Shown here: in pieces, positions 8,239 to 17,594 of the stretch
Position numbering within the stretch: position 1 is the first letter of the stretch
Layout of the letters: each line of letters begins with the position of its first letter
Source of the DNA: Symsagittifera roscoffensis
Lineage: Eukaryota > Xenacoelomorpha > Acoela > Convolutidae
Assembly (NCBI RefSeq): GCF_963678635.1
Contig: NC_087065.1
Coordinates: 64,014,973 to 64,078,972, forward strand
Direction: 5' to 3'
DNA length: 64,000 nucleotides
Translations under genes and position numbers: made by a program
The notes under the pieces: generated by a model
The model's input: only the letters and a program-made list of their open reading frames with translations
What the model was told of the DNA's origin: nothing
Database searches by the model: none

Positions 8239-10335
8239 GAACAAGGGACAATCCATTCTGAAGTGCCCCTCCTGGTTACAGAAGAAGCATCTGGCGCCTA
8301 TCTTGATGATTAAGCCATTATAGTACTCGTGTTCCTCCATCTGACTCATATCCTCTTCATCCGGTGCATAACCTAGGCTCTTCATGCCTTGTTTGTACGT
8401 TGTGCAGTCAGCCACATGATGATCCGCTGACCCGCAGTTCGCGCATGATCTGCGCTTGTCCATATCATCTCTAGGTTTGTACCATGATGACCTCTGGGGT
8501 TGGCTTCCCCCTTGCGTGTTCCTGTTTTCGGAATATGAGTACTTCTTAGGTTTCATCAGCATGTATTCTCTTGATTTCTGTCTCATTTCTTCTGGGGTGG
8601 GTGCGCTGTCCTTCGACAATGTGTAGTATGTTGCTAACATTGTCCTTAAGTCATCACTTTTCACCCCATCGATGAACTTCGAGGCAATGCTAAAGTTCCG
8701 TCTATTTGTCGACTCCTCTGGGTCACTCCTCCTTCTCAAGCTCTCGAGGTCATCTAGGAACCGATCTATTGACTCGTCGTCCCTCTGCCTTCTCTTTTCA
8801 AATCGCATCATCGCTTGGTGACCCTTCATGCCTGACCCGAATCGATTCAGCAATATCTCGAAGATCTTGTCCGCGGTGTCGCGTTCTTCCTCCTTCTTTG
8901 CGACCACGCATTTTAATGCCGTTCCTTCCAAGTTGCTCAGTAAGGCTGTACATGCTTGTCTTTCGTCACTCAAGTTATCTTGTTCTAGATGTAATCTCAT
9001 CACTTCCACCCAAGTGTCAATGCATCCATCGGAGTCGTCTTTGAATTCTTTTGGCTTCTTGAATGTCTTTCTTGATTTTCCCTCTCTCCTGTCGCTCGAG
9101 TCAGTGTTCCTCGTGGCGAAGGCCTTTAGAGTCCTGTTCATCATCTCCCAAGTGCTGGCCCATGTCATAACATCCGGTCCTGTGTTGCTGTTAGCTGTTG
9201 AATCTCCCAGAGCAGTCGTTGTATTCGACGTTCCATTCTTCATTATTGTTTTCGCAGCTGTTGGTGCTATGCTTATCGCATCCCTGGTTAAGGGCAACGG
9301 TGTCGATTGCCGTTTGTTCCTTTGTGGTTCTACAAAGTCGACTCTGGTGCCTTGCGTACGATCCGCTGCCGGTCTTTCTTGTGGAGTAGAATCTCTCAAG
9401 ATTGCATCCAACTTCGCCTGTATTGCACACGAACTCTCGGCTTGACTCTTGCTCATTGTGTCCATTCTCCTTTCCAGGCTCCCTAATTGGCTGTTGACAT
9501 CATCATATCGGTTCTTCAACTGTTGCATGTCTGTTTTGATGTTCTTTTCTCGTTCTTCATTGGTGGCTTCTACCTTATCTGACATTTCCTTGAGTCTCTC
9601 ATCTGTTGCCTTAGCTAGGTTAAAATAACTGTCTAGATACTCGTGCTTGTTGTATCTTATCTCCTTTTTTATCACCTCTCTGTCTTCTTCACTATGCTTA
9701 AGTCTTTTGTCAATCTGATTTAATTTCGCCAACAAGTCACCCAGCTCAATGGTAGTCTCTTCATGGTCAGCCGTCGGTCTCTCTTCGGCCGTAGCCTCTG
9801 CTTTAGCTTGTTCCTCTCTTGGATTGGCTTCTGAGGTCTTCGTGCTCACTGTCCCAAATGTTCGTGCTCTTTCTGCTTTTGGTTCTTCAGTCACGTTTTC
9901 TTTCGTTTTTATTCCGAACATTATTCCCAATTTTTCCGTAAAAGATGTCCTCTTTACTTGAGAGTCTTCTTTCACCGTTTCTTCGGTGTTGCCTATTGCA
10001 TCTTCCGCGTCATCTATCGGTGAGAACTCTATGGGTTTCTGGTTCGGTTCCTCTGCATTGGGCATTGGAGTTGACTCTGTCGCCATCTTCCTTGTTTCAT
10101 CCACACTTTGATCGGGTGTCTCTAGATCAATCTCGATGGTGGGTTCTACTCGCTCCCCTTCCGTGCCCTCTTTCGCCCTGTTCTCCGCTGTACTCCTTGT
10201 GCTGACCATGTTAACTGAAAAGTTCGTCTTCGTTATCTTTGGGCCCGTTGATGTCGTTCCGCGCAGCGATGAATTATATTTCGTGTTTGATCCACTTGAC
10301 CTTTTTTCGAGCACCGGTACCCTACTCCGCCTCAT
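8236..10335 (-). CDS. Ty3/gypsy Gag polyprotein
   Basis: 699 residues from ATG 10335; a second in-frame ATG (MVSTRSTAEN, residue 43) is an alternative start. The first 220 residues are acidic and Thr/Glu-rich. Residues 220-320 are a predicted coiled coil (KLNQIDKRLKHSEEDRE and onward). The capsid-like part is at about 420-600 with the typical W-V-E-V-M-R-LHLEQD and FIDGVKSDDLR signatures. Two CCHC zinc knuckles close the protein: CANCGSADHHVADC and CFFCNQEGHFRMDC, widely spaced by about 40 residues. The protein forms the particle shell and packages RNA. It ends in TGA, and the same frame continues into pol, so Gag-Pol could be made by reading through one codon. Confidence 0.93.
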   Translation of the reverse strand: MRRSRVPVLEKRSSGSNTKYNSSLRGTTSTGPKITKTNFSVNMVSTRSTAENRAKEGTEGERVEPTIEIDLETPDQSVDETRKMATESTPMPNAEEPNQKPIEFSPIDDAEDAIGNTEETVKEDSQVKRTSFTEKLGIMFGIKTKENVTEEPKAERARTFGTVSTKTSEANPREEQAKAEATAEERPTADHEETTIELGDLLAKLNQIDKRLKHSEEDREVIKKEIRYNKHEYLDSYFNLAKATDERLKEMSDKVEATNEEREKNIKTDMQQLKNRYDDVNSQLGSLERRMDTMSKSQAESSCAIQAKLDAILRDSTPQERPAADRTQGTRVDFVEPQRNKRQSTPLPLTRDAISIAPTAAKTIMKNGTSNTTTALGDSTANSNTGPDVMTWASTWEMMNRTLKAFATRNTDSSDRREGKSRKTFKKPKEFKDDSDGCIDTWVEVMRLHLEQDNLSDERQACTALLSNLEGTALKCVVAKKEEERDTADKIFEILLNRFGSGMKGHQAMMRFEKRRQRDDESIDRFLDDLESLRRRSDPEESTNRRNFSIASKFIDGVKSDDLRTMLATYYTLSKDSAPTPEEMRQKSREYMLMKPKKYSYSENRNTQGGSQPQRSSWYKPRDDMDKRRSCANCGSADHHVADCTTYKQGMKSLGYAPDEEDMSQMEEHEYYNGLIIKIGARCFFCNQEGHFRMDCPLF

Positions 10336-10621
10336 TATTTCTATTTACAACTGCTTCTATTTACAATTTTATTATATACACGATTCTATTCTAAGGGTTA
10401 AAAAAATATTTTTTGTGGTAACAAATTCTGTACAACGTGTTAAAAACCTTATCCAATTCTCTTTCTAAAATCTCCGAAAAATTTTCCCTAATTTGGTCTT
10501 AACCCTACCTGTTTCGATTTGTCTTATTCTGTCTTAAAACACACTTGTTGTAATTCTACTTCAATTTTTATACCGTCCCAAGACTATTCGTCACTATCAC
10601 AGTATTCTCCGCTAGTGTCCT
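10336..10621 (-). other. AT-rich leader directly upstream of Ty3 gag
   Basis: No ORF. Contains T-rich runs on the plus strand (around 10405 and 10460). Presumed 5' untranslated leader of the element because it joins the gag ATG to the minisatellite. Confidence 0.4.
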
Positions 10622-11288
10622 AAGACCCTTGTACCAAGGCCCCTGTTCCAAGACTACTGTCCCAAGACTAGTGTCCCAAGACTACTGTCCCAAGACTAGT
10701 GTCCCAAGGCTAGTGTCCCAAGACTACTGTCCCAAGACTAGTGTCCCAAGGGCAGTGTCCCAAGACCAGTGTCCCAAGGCCAGTGTCCCAAGACTACTGT
10801 CCCAAGACTAGTGTCCCAAGGCTAGTGTCCCAAGACTACTGTCCCAAGACTAGTGTCCCAAGGGTAGTGTCCCAAGACCAGTGTCCCAAGGCTGGTGTCC
10901 CAAGACTGGTGTCCCAAGACTAGTGTCCCAAGACCACTGTCCCAAGACCACTGTCCCAAGACCCTGTCCCAAGACCCCTGTCCCAAGACCACTGTCCCAA
11001 GACCCCTGTCCCAAGACCCTGTCCCAAGACCACTGTCCCAAGACCCTGTCCCAAGACCCTGTCCCAAGACCCTGTCCCAAGACCCTGTCCCAAGACCACT
11101 GTCCCAAGACCACTGTCCCAAGACCCTGCCCCAAGACCACTGTCCCAAGACCCTGTCCCAAGACCCTGTCCCAAGACCCTGTCCCAAGACCACTGTCCCA
11201 AGACCACTGTCCCAAGACCCTGTCCCAAGACCACTGTCCCAAGACCCTGTCCCAAGACCACTGTCCCAAGACTGCTCTGTCCCAAAAC
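10622..11288. repeat. GTCCCAAGAC minisatellite in the Ty3 leader
   Basis: About 650 bp of tandem 13-15 bp units. The left half is mostly GTCCCAAGACTAGT or GTCCCAAGACTACT; the right half is GTCCCAAGACCACT mixed with the 13-mer GTCCCAAGACCCT. All frames are open on both strands, which produces long but meaningless repeat ORFs. On the element's sense strand the unit reads AGTGGTCTTGGGAC. It lies about 300 bp upstream of the gag start, where retroelements carry packaging or dimerisation signals; that role is only a possibility. Confidence 0.95.
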
Positions 11289-12130
11289 TTCTTCGGTCTT
11301 GTCCCAATACTCGTCACGGAGTGTCTTCCTCGTTGTAGGGTCTTCTTGAATCACCGTACCTTGTACCACCACTCAAGCTCTAGTAAAATTTTCCCAAAAA
11401 CCCTCTCTTAAAAGCCAAATGCTGACCCCCCTCTTCTTTTTGGTTGTTTCTATTTCAATGTAGGTGCGCAGGTATCTTGTGATCACCTGTTCGTATAAAA
11501 CCAAACACAAATCCTCACTAAAATGCAACAAAAATCTAAGTAAGAAAAATAATAAAAACAGAAAAATGAGCCCACCTGAAATTCAAAGGTGACCAATGTC
11601 TACCTTTCGTCTAAAAAAAATGTCTGGTACCTAATTGCCACGCGTTTTCCTCCCCCCACTAGTGATCTTATGGGGTATCACAAAAGCTGTCTATATCCGG
11701 TCCCCCCTACCAAACCAACCAGCGTGCCAGTCTTAACTCGAGTTGAATTTTGGATCTCCACCTAATATTACCAACGCGTGTTAATTTCTAATGTAACTAA
11801 GTCAACGATGTCGACTAATTAGTTACTCTAATTTCCCCCTTTTTACAATTTACAACCGCCAACCTCTAACTTAACCAGCCCCCCTTCTAACCTCCCCCCT
11901 TTCTAGCCCCCCTTCTTAAGCCTAAAAATTACTTTAAGCGCCGGGTGCTAAACCTCTCAAGAGAAAACCGTAGACCTGTTTCCAGGCCTGCTCAAGTAAA
12001 AACGTTCCTCAAAACTGGGGGATTTCGCTTATCCAATTTTACACTTATCTCCTATAATGTAATGTGGATTCTAACGATACCCGTTCTGCCCAACTTGAGA
12101 ACTCGAGAATTGCCAAATCCTTCTTGGCTG
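11289..12130. other. Non-coding, pyrimidine-rich stretches; no gene seen
   Basis: No convincing ORF. Plus-strand C-rich runs occur at about 11650, 11700 and 11870-11920. CTCAAG hexamers begin to cluster from 11956. A 5' LTR of the Ty3 element could lie somewhere in 11.3-13.4 kb, but I could not fix a TG...CA boundary or a tRNA-complementary site. Confidence 0.4.
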
Positions 12131-12330
12131 CTTTCCCACTCGACTGGTCACCTGTTCCAGTCCAGTCTCCTATTGGTTCAGCTCAAGTGTCCCTGAACCA
12201 CTTTCCCACTCGGCTGGTCACCTCTTCCAGTCAAGTCTCCTATTGGTTCAGCTCAAGTGTCCCTGAACCACTTTCCCACTCGGCTGGTCACCTCTTCCAG
12301 TCAAGTCTCCTATTGGTCCAGCTAAGTTCC
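12131..12330. repeat. 70-bp direct tandem repeat, 2.8 copies
   Basis: The word CTTTCCCACTCG starts at 12131, 12201 and 12271, exactly 70 bp apart. Copies 2 and 3 are nearly identical; copy 1 differs at a few bases. Each full copy contains TCCTATTGG, a CCAAT-box-like core on the minus strand, and CTCAAGTG. If this is element DNA, the repeat would present several CCAAT/CTCAAG motifs upstream of gag, a layout seen in promoter-proximal enhancer repeats. Confidence 0.9.
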
Positions 12331-13678
12331 AAGCTATCTGAAAACCTTTGACCACGCCCCACTTCGGGCACTTTATTCAGTTTACTGGTTTAAATTGCTA
12401 GGTTGATCGAAACGATCGAACTTGTAAAACAGTATGGGTATACTATTTAATTAATATAAAGGTTTGATCCAACTAATCTGGTGTCAAAGTCACTGTCTTT
12501 TTTCGTTTTATGGTTTTTGTTCCTTTTTCTATTCTTTTTTGGTTTTTGTTTTGCTTTTTGTCTTTTTGCTCTTGTTTTTGTCTCCCTAGTTGCCCCCCTT
12601 TACTCGGTTAGCTAAGCCTCGTTCGGAGAGCGTACCAGGAAATTTTCTCGAGTTTTCTTAAAAAGCTATCACGGTACAACCGGAAGGTTTGCACGTTCCT
12701 GTCGAACCGTACCGCCGGTACTCTAGAATGGGCATTCAGCCCGAAGCTGTCTCAAGTGGGTTCGACTCCGTAGTCTTGATGTCGTAAACACCCAGGAGCG
12801 CCATAAAAACACTATGTAACATTCGTCTACTGCAGTCACACATGAGGCTTAAGAAAAATAGGCCCTATAACCACTGGCTCAAGGGTCAGGGACACCATCT
12901 CTTGTGTTTTTCTACCTCAAGAACGGTCGGAGCCAGTTCGGTTCGCTTGTGACATGAGACTACGACCCGTTACAGCTTAAAGGCTACTACTAAAATATCC
13001 CCCCACTCTAGAATTAGAAACGTCCCCATACTTAGGTCTCTAGATACCCAAAATACATGAACGCCGTTAAAAACCGGGTTGGAACAATCCGTTAAGTTGC
13101 TTTTTTATTAGACAGTGGAACTTTGATCCATTTCAGATGGATCAACCTAAAACTCGCCTTACCTCAACATAACAATCATAAAACACACTCTAGAATTTAA
13201 ATTTGTACTCACATAGTAGCACGCTCAAGAAGTGGGAAATAATCCAGTCGGTAGTTAACTCAAGAATTAAATAACGTAACTAAATGAGTCTAATGTTTTA
13301 TAGTTTTAACAATGAGAACGAGTTTATACTCTAGACAATAGTTTTCTTGTGAACCATTAGGACACTCAAGTTGTCCACCTTTCCACCGAAGGTTCACTCT
13401 AGTCCAGTTCCGAATAACACTCCAGTCGCTATAATCCAATTCGTGGGAATGCTCTCGTCTCTGCCACGGATGGGACAGCTCTACTCTCGATTATGATAGT
13501 GATGGAAATTGCGAATAGCAATTTCCTACTGCTTTTTCTTACAACTTTCCCGCGTGTGTGTCTCAATCGTTCTGAAATTGTTCTGCTCTCTTTTTCTGAT
13601 TTTCAGTTCTCGCGAGAAAATCGTGCATGACAGGTTCCATTCGAAATTTTGAAAAATTAAATTTCACTCCAAAATCAA
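12331..13678. other. Non-coding region, CTCAAG-rich, with a short hairpin
   Basis: No ORF. CTCAAG or CTTGAG occurs at about 12751, 12880, 12915, 13226, 13259 and 13365, with several CTCTAG words between. A perfect 9-bp hairpin GGAAATTGC-GAATA-GCAATTTCC lies at 13504-13526. T-rich tracts are at 12497-12590. Confidence 0.5.
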
Positions 13679-14302
13679 GTGTTTTTTGCTTCTCTCAAGG
13701 TCAAACTTCCAAATATGACCGACTGGCACATCTGTGGAGTGTTTTTTCATTTGAGAAAGTTTTTAACTGGACAGCAATTAATATTTGCGTATAAAAATTA
13801 CGTGCAACCAATCATCCAATATGGAGTTTTAATTTATGCAAATACCGGCAAAACCAAACTGTTGGAACTGGAAATGAAAATCAGAAGGCTAATCAGAATA
13901 ATTTTTTATAAACACAGGATGGATTCAATCACTGAAATAATGTATGATAATAAAATATATACCGTAAGAGAATTGTTTGCTTACGAAGTTCTGAAATTAA
14001 CCGGAAAAGTTATTCGAAAAGAGTGCCAAGTTGAAACCTTGAGATATTCTATTACTGAGCAAGAATTGAACGTGATATTTTCAAAGCGAAAAACAAATCA
14101 AAAGTTAGCTATAAACAGAAATAAACCCAACAGAGGGTCGATTACACCTAAAATTAGAAAAATGTTCAACTTCGTAATAAATTTTTTTCCCACCTGGGTC
14201 AATTTCTTGAAAGGGGCTTCTCGGTTTCAATTAAATAGTTTTAGTCATAAATTTTTGGATAATTACATTCTAGGAAATACGATTTTACTGGGCATACTTT
14301 GA
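13679..14302 (+). pseudogene. C-terminal tail of a non-LTR retrotransposon ORF2
   Basis: A 207-codon open stretch with no ATG start whose protein matches the region after the RT domain of jockey/CR1-type LINEs: LRKFLTGQQLIFAYKNYVQP, then IIQYGVLIYANTGKTKLLEL and a basic segment KIRRLIRIIFYKH. This is the thumb and C-terminal segment; the catalytic FADD part, the endonuclease and ORF1 are missing, as expected from a 5'-truncated LINE insertion. Homology seems to start near 13737, so the first 20 codons may be flanking DNA. It faces away from the neighbouring Ty3 element and is not expected to be functional. Confidence 0.7.
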
Positions 14303-14699
14303 GACTTTTTTTTGATCAATAAGTAGAACTTGTTTCTGTTGGTTTCTAAGTTATGGGTGGAAAAGGCTACCTGAGAAAACTAAATTAATTTTTTTTTATA
14401 GAGAATGGTTTAAAGGTGGGTGCGAATAAAGAGGTTTTACGTTTAAAAAATGGTTACCGGTAGAAAATCCATTGCATTGGATTAAAGAATTTAGGTACTT
14501 TTTTTGTTCTCCGCTAAATGAGACACCTGAAAACGGGCCTTGATGGCTTAATGGTGTTCTCCCGAACTATTATAAAAGTAGCTGAAGCCCAGCTTCTTCT
14601 TGGCGACGCAAATCTCGTCTAATTTTGCAAAGTTTTCAAAAATGTTGTCGACCTTTTTAAGGTCAACCAAAAGAGTGCTCATAGAATACTATAAAAAGC
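14303..14699. other. AT-rich, no gene seen
   Basis: May include the LINE 3' untranslated region. No clear polyadenylation tail or target duplication was found. Confidence 0.35.
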
Positions 14700-14960
14700 C
14701 TATTTTGACAAAAATTTTGCAAGGAGGCGTTTTTAGCACTTTTTGAAAATTTCGACCAATAATTCGCATTGTTTCGAGGCGAGCTTCCCTTCAAAATTTA
14801 GAATAAATTGGAGCCATAGTCGCCTTTAGAAAATTTACAAGGTTTAGTCGGCCGAAAATGAACGTCATAAAACAATACTAAAGGGGGGCCACTTTGGTTA
14901 GTGAGGGTGTCAAATGAAGGAGGGGCGTCCGCCCCTGCCCCCGCTCAAATCTTCCCCTTT
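14700..14960 (+). repeat. Non-autonomous repeat, CAGGGGC-end family, copy 1
   Basis: Shares the order of landmarks with copies at 40461-40787 and 41215-41482: GCGTTTTTAGCACTTTTTG, a GCGAGCTTCCC-like block, a GCC-rich block, a GGGGCCACTTTGG block and a terminal GGGGCG/CGCCCC C-run. No coding capacity. Ends are diverged here, so the limits are approximate. Confidence 0.6.
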
Positions 14961-15138
14961 TTCTAAAGTGGGTTCAATAATTTTTGATCGGCCTCCAATT
15001 TTTTTTTGCTATGAGCCGCAGACATGGCACAATGAAAAAAAAAAGTCTACAATATACATGTTAAGAATGCGTCGGCTGTTGATCAAAATTCAGGTCTTTC
15101 GTCAAATAAATATTTTTATGCAGCTTGGTCACATTTAC

Positions 15139-15571
15139 CTGGCATACGGTTCACTTGAGAGCCTACGAATGAGCTAATGGTCAGGAACAACGACTTGTCC
15201 TTCCGGATACTTCGCACGTTTGGACTGTAAACGTTTCCAGGTTGTTCCAGTGGCGCTAGTTTGGACCTGACATACCCAAGCCAGAATCCTGCCGGGTCCT
15301 CGTCGCTGCTCGGAATTCCTTGTTCGAGTGCCCAACTCGCCAGCGCTTCTAGCTCCAGAACGCTCTGAGGATGGGGTAATGTTCCAAGATTCTTGAAACA
15401 GATATTCATTGCATCGTAGAAATTGCGTTTGCCCATTTCAATCGGCAGCAAAATGTAACAGATTCCAGGAGTCGCTCCATGCACGTCAACATATCCTTGT
15501 TCGCACTCGATCGCTTGTGAAACGGATAACCCGCTGAAAACTAACCATAATATGCCAACAAACTGTCCCAT
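15139..15571 (-). CDS. First exon of a secreted C-type-lectin-like protein
   Basis: ATG at 15571 has a purine at -3 (CAAGATGG). The product starts with a 20-residue signal peptide (hydrophobic core VGILWLVFSGLSV, likely cleavage after SQA). The mature N-terminus follows the C-type lectin fold: Cys-x-x-Gly-Tyr, a second Cys with CYILLP, an Ala-x-x-x-Cys helix (DAMNICFKNLGTLPHP), a long helix with E-L-E-A, then the core FWLGYV. The open frame runs to 15116, but a strong splice donor (CCAG|GTAAATG) ends the exon at 15139. The C-terminal half of the fold (the W-x-x-x-x-C part) is not seen in the repeats to the left, so later exons lie beyond them or are lost. The MITE cluster begins only about 75 bp upstream of the ATG. 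Confidence 0.7.
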
Positions 15572-15652
15572 CTTGTTGAGTACTGTCGATTGTTTATTGA
15601 ATAATATTGAGAATTGCAGAAAGTTGGAGCAGACAGAATTAATTATATAATT
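15572..15652. promoter_or_regulatory. Short upstream region of the lectin-like gene
   Basis: Only 80 bp separate the ATG from MITE copy A, and 15611-15645 itself looks like a diverged MITE terminus (GAATTGCAGAAAGTTGGAGC). Core promoter elements must therefore lie in this short piece or within MITE DNA. No clear TATA box is seen. Confidence 0.35.
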
Positions 15653-16149
15653 AGTAGCAAAAAGTTCGGACAGACAGAATTAATTAAAATGAGCAATCAG
15701 TGCTTTTCGACGCTTTTTTACATGCAAAATCTGAAGCCGGACAACCTTGAACTTTTTGTCAGACCAAATTCGAAAAGCAAGATCATCGATTATCCGATGA
15801 TTATGCTGCCTAATTTTTAAATACTGCGATCAACATCCAGATTTACTATAAAATAGGTAGCGAAATTAGTGTAAAAATCAAAATCTAGGCCGTTCCAAAA
15901 AAAACGGAAATAAGAAGCTGATCAAATCATTCAAAATTTAGAAAAACTTTAGCCACTTTTGCAATAATTTTCCTGTTTCAAGGTTTACTATTCCCCGCTT
16001 CTGAAACAGTTGCCTGCCGTGGTTATAAGTTTTTAGTGATACTCTGCTTTATAAATTTTTGACGTTATGTTTATTTCAGTTTTTATTTCCGCTGATGTCT
16101 AGGCAGTTGCTCTTTTTAATTAATTCTGTCTGTCCGAACTTTTTGCAAC
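15653..16149 (+). mobile_element. MITE copy A (AGTAGCAAAAAGTTCGGACA family)
   Basis: Bounded by inverted ends GTAGCAAAAAGTTCGGACAG and its complement CTGTCCGAACTTTTTGCAAC, both followed inwards by ACAGAATTAATTAAAA. No ORF. Interior landmarks: GCATGCAAAATCTGAAGCCG-like block, ATCGATTATCCGATGATTAT palindrome, GGCCGTTCC block and GCTGATGTCTAGGCAGTTGC. The AT-flanked insertion sites and short inverted ends fit a Tc1/mariner-type MITE. Confidence 0.85.
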
Positions 16150-16231
16150 TCTCTATAGTTATCGCCGAAATTTAAGCGAAGTTGGCTACCTTGAGCAAGT
16201 AAAATGGCCAAGAATCGGTTGATTATAGAAG

Positions 16232-16431
16232 GTTGCAAAAAGTTCGGACAGACAAAAATAATTAAAACGAGCAATCTGCCAATTTGGAGCAATTTTTGCA
16301 TGCAGGTTTTATTTTTTAGGTGACATTGAGACATACTTTCTGTCTGAAAAATAAGCTTTTGCATGCAAAAGAAGTCAGAAAAGGTCAATAGCTCTTTTTA
16401 ATTATTTTTGTCTGTCCGAACTTTTTGCTAC
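16232..16431. mobile_element. MITE copy B, 200-bp internally deleted form
   Basis: Same inverted ends as copy A (GTTGCAAAAAGTTCGGACAG ... CTGTCCGAACTTTTTGCTAC) with only about 130 bp between them, including TTTTGCATGC words on both sides, so most of the element could pair with itself. It sits between the oppositely oriented copies A and C. Confidence 0.85.
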
Positions 16432-16439
16432 TATAGAGA

Positions 16440-16968
16440 GTTGCAAAAAGTTCGGACAGACAGAAATAATTAAAAAGAGCAACTGTCTAGACATCAGCGG
16501 AAATAAAAACTGAAATAAACATAACGTCGAAAGTTCATAACGCAGAGTATCGCTTAAAATTTATAACCACGGCGGGCAATTGCATCCGAAGCGGGGAATA
16601 GTAAACCTTGAAACGGAAACAGGGGGGCTAAAATTTTTCTACAATTAATTTCTAAATTTCTAATGATTCGATCATCTTATTTCCGTTTGTTTTTTTTGGA
16701 ACGGCCTAATCTGTTTTTTTTTGTTGAAAATAACTATAGTTTTTAGTTTTTTTAACTACTTTTGCTAACTATTTTGTAGTAAATCTGGATGTCGCAGCAT
16801 TTAAAAATTAGGCTAGCATAATCATCGGATAATCGACGATCTTGCTTTTCGAATTTGGTCTGACAAAAAGTTCAAGGTTGTCCGGCGTCAGATTTTGCAT
16901 GCAAAGAAGCGTCAAAAAGCACTGATTGCTCATTTTAATTAATTCTGTCTGTCCGAACTTTTTGCTAC
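16440..16968 (-). mobile_element. MITE copy C, inverted relative to copy A
   Basis: Reads as the reverse complement of copy A from end to end (CTGTCTAGACATCAGC near its left end; ATCATCGGATAATCGACGAT near its right). With copy A it forms a long imperfect inverted repeat of about 500-bp arms around copy B. Confidence 0.85.
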
Positions 16969-17016
16969 TAATTATAATTATACTCCAATGCGACAACAGA
17001 TTAGTGAATATAGAGA

Positions 17017-17578
17017 ATTGCAAAAAGTTCGGATAGATAGAAATAATTGAATTGAGCAATCAAAGCTTTTTGACGCTTTGTTGCATGCAAAATCTGAAGC
17101 TGAACAATCTTGAACTTTTCGTCAGACCAAATTCAAAATGCGAGATCATCGATTATCCGATGATTATGCTCGCCTAATTTTTAGAGACTGCGATGAACAT
17201 CCAGATTTTACAATGAAACAGTTCGACGCTTCGGATGCAATTGCCCGCCGTGATTATAGGTTTTGAGCGAAACTCGGGTATACTTAACAATCTCTCCCCC
17301 CCCCTATTGTATCTACTAAAGAATCTCCACCCCTGTAGATTCGCACTAGAGCATTGTATGTCAATTCGAGTTTTGCTGCATTCTGATTGGTCGAAAGTAC
17401 GCTGCAAGTAATCTTATTAACAACCTCTTCCCCTTTCTTGAAGGGGAGATTGTAGAGTGGATCCCGAAACTCTGCGTTTTGAACTTTCGACGCTATGTTT
17501 ATTTCAGTTTGAGTTTCCGTTGATGTCTAGACAGTTGCTCTTTTTAACTAATTCTGTCAATTTGAACTTTTTGCAAAT
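17017..17578 (+). mobile_element. MITE copy D, carrying a nested insertion
   Basis: Same family and orientation as A, more diverged at the ends (ATTGCAAAAAGTTCGGATAG). Interrupted at 17287-17453 by a second small element. Confidence 0.8.
17287..17453. mobile_element. 167-bp insertion with ACAATCTC/GAGATTGT ends
   Basis: Begins ACAATCTCTCCCC and ends GGGGAGATTGT, an inverted pair of about 11 bp, and it interrupts sequence that is continuous in copies A and E. No ORF of note. Confidence 0.6.
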
Positions 17579-17594
17579 CTCTATATCTATAAAT

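Larger units (their letters stand above)
1..13420 (-). mobile_element. Ty3/gypsy LTR retrotransposon, incomplete at left edge
   Basis: Reading leftwards on the minus strand the order is gag, protease, RT, RNase H, acidic spacer, integrase with macro-like tail, and a further coiled-coil ORF cut by the window edge. Integrase after RNase H identifies Ty3/gypsy. The 3' LTR lies outside the window and I could not recognise the 5' LTR or primer site in the 3 kb upstream of gag. I place the right limit near 13.4 kb because the hexamer CTCAAG/CTTGAG, strongly over-represented across the whole element, stays frequent up to about 13370 and then stops, and because an unrelated LINE tail begins near 13.7 kb. 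That limit is an inference. Confidence 0.75.

Noticed and set aside
1636-9961. Plus-strand ORFs of 60-234 codons opposite the Ty3 gag and pol
   Set aside because: Antisense shadows of strongly coding minus-strand frames with no domain similarity.
10629-11411. Several overlapping ORFs of 60-176 codons on both strands (SQDHCPKT and LGTVVLGQ repeats)
   Set aside because: They arise from the stop-free 13-15 bp minisatellite; all frames on both strands stay open, so there is no coding evidence.
11574-11600. Primer binding site of the Ty3 element (minus TGGTCACCTTTGAATTTC after GACA)
   Set aside because: The sequence does not fit the layout of a tRNA 3' end (T-loop at the wrong distance), so the 5' LTR limit stays undefined.
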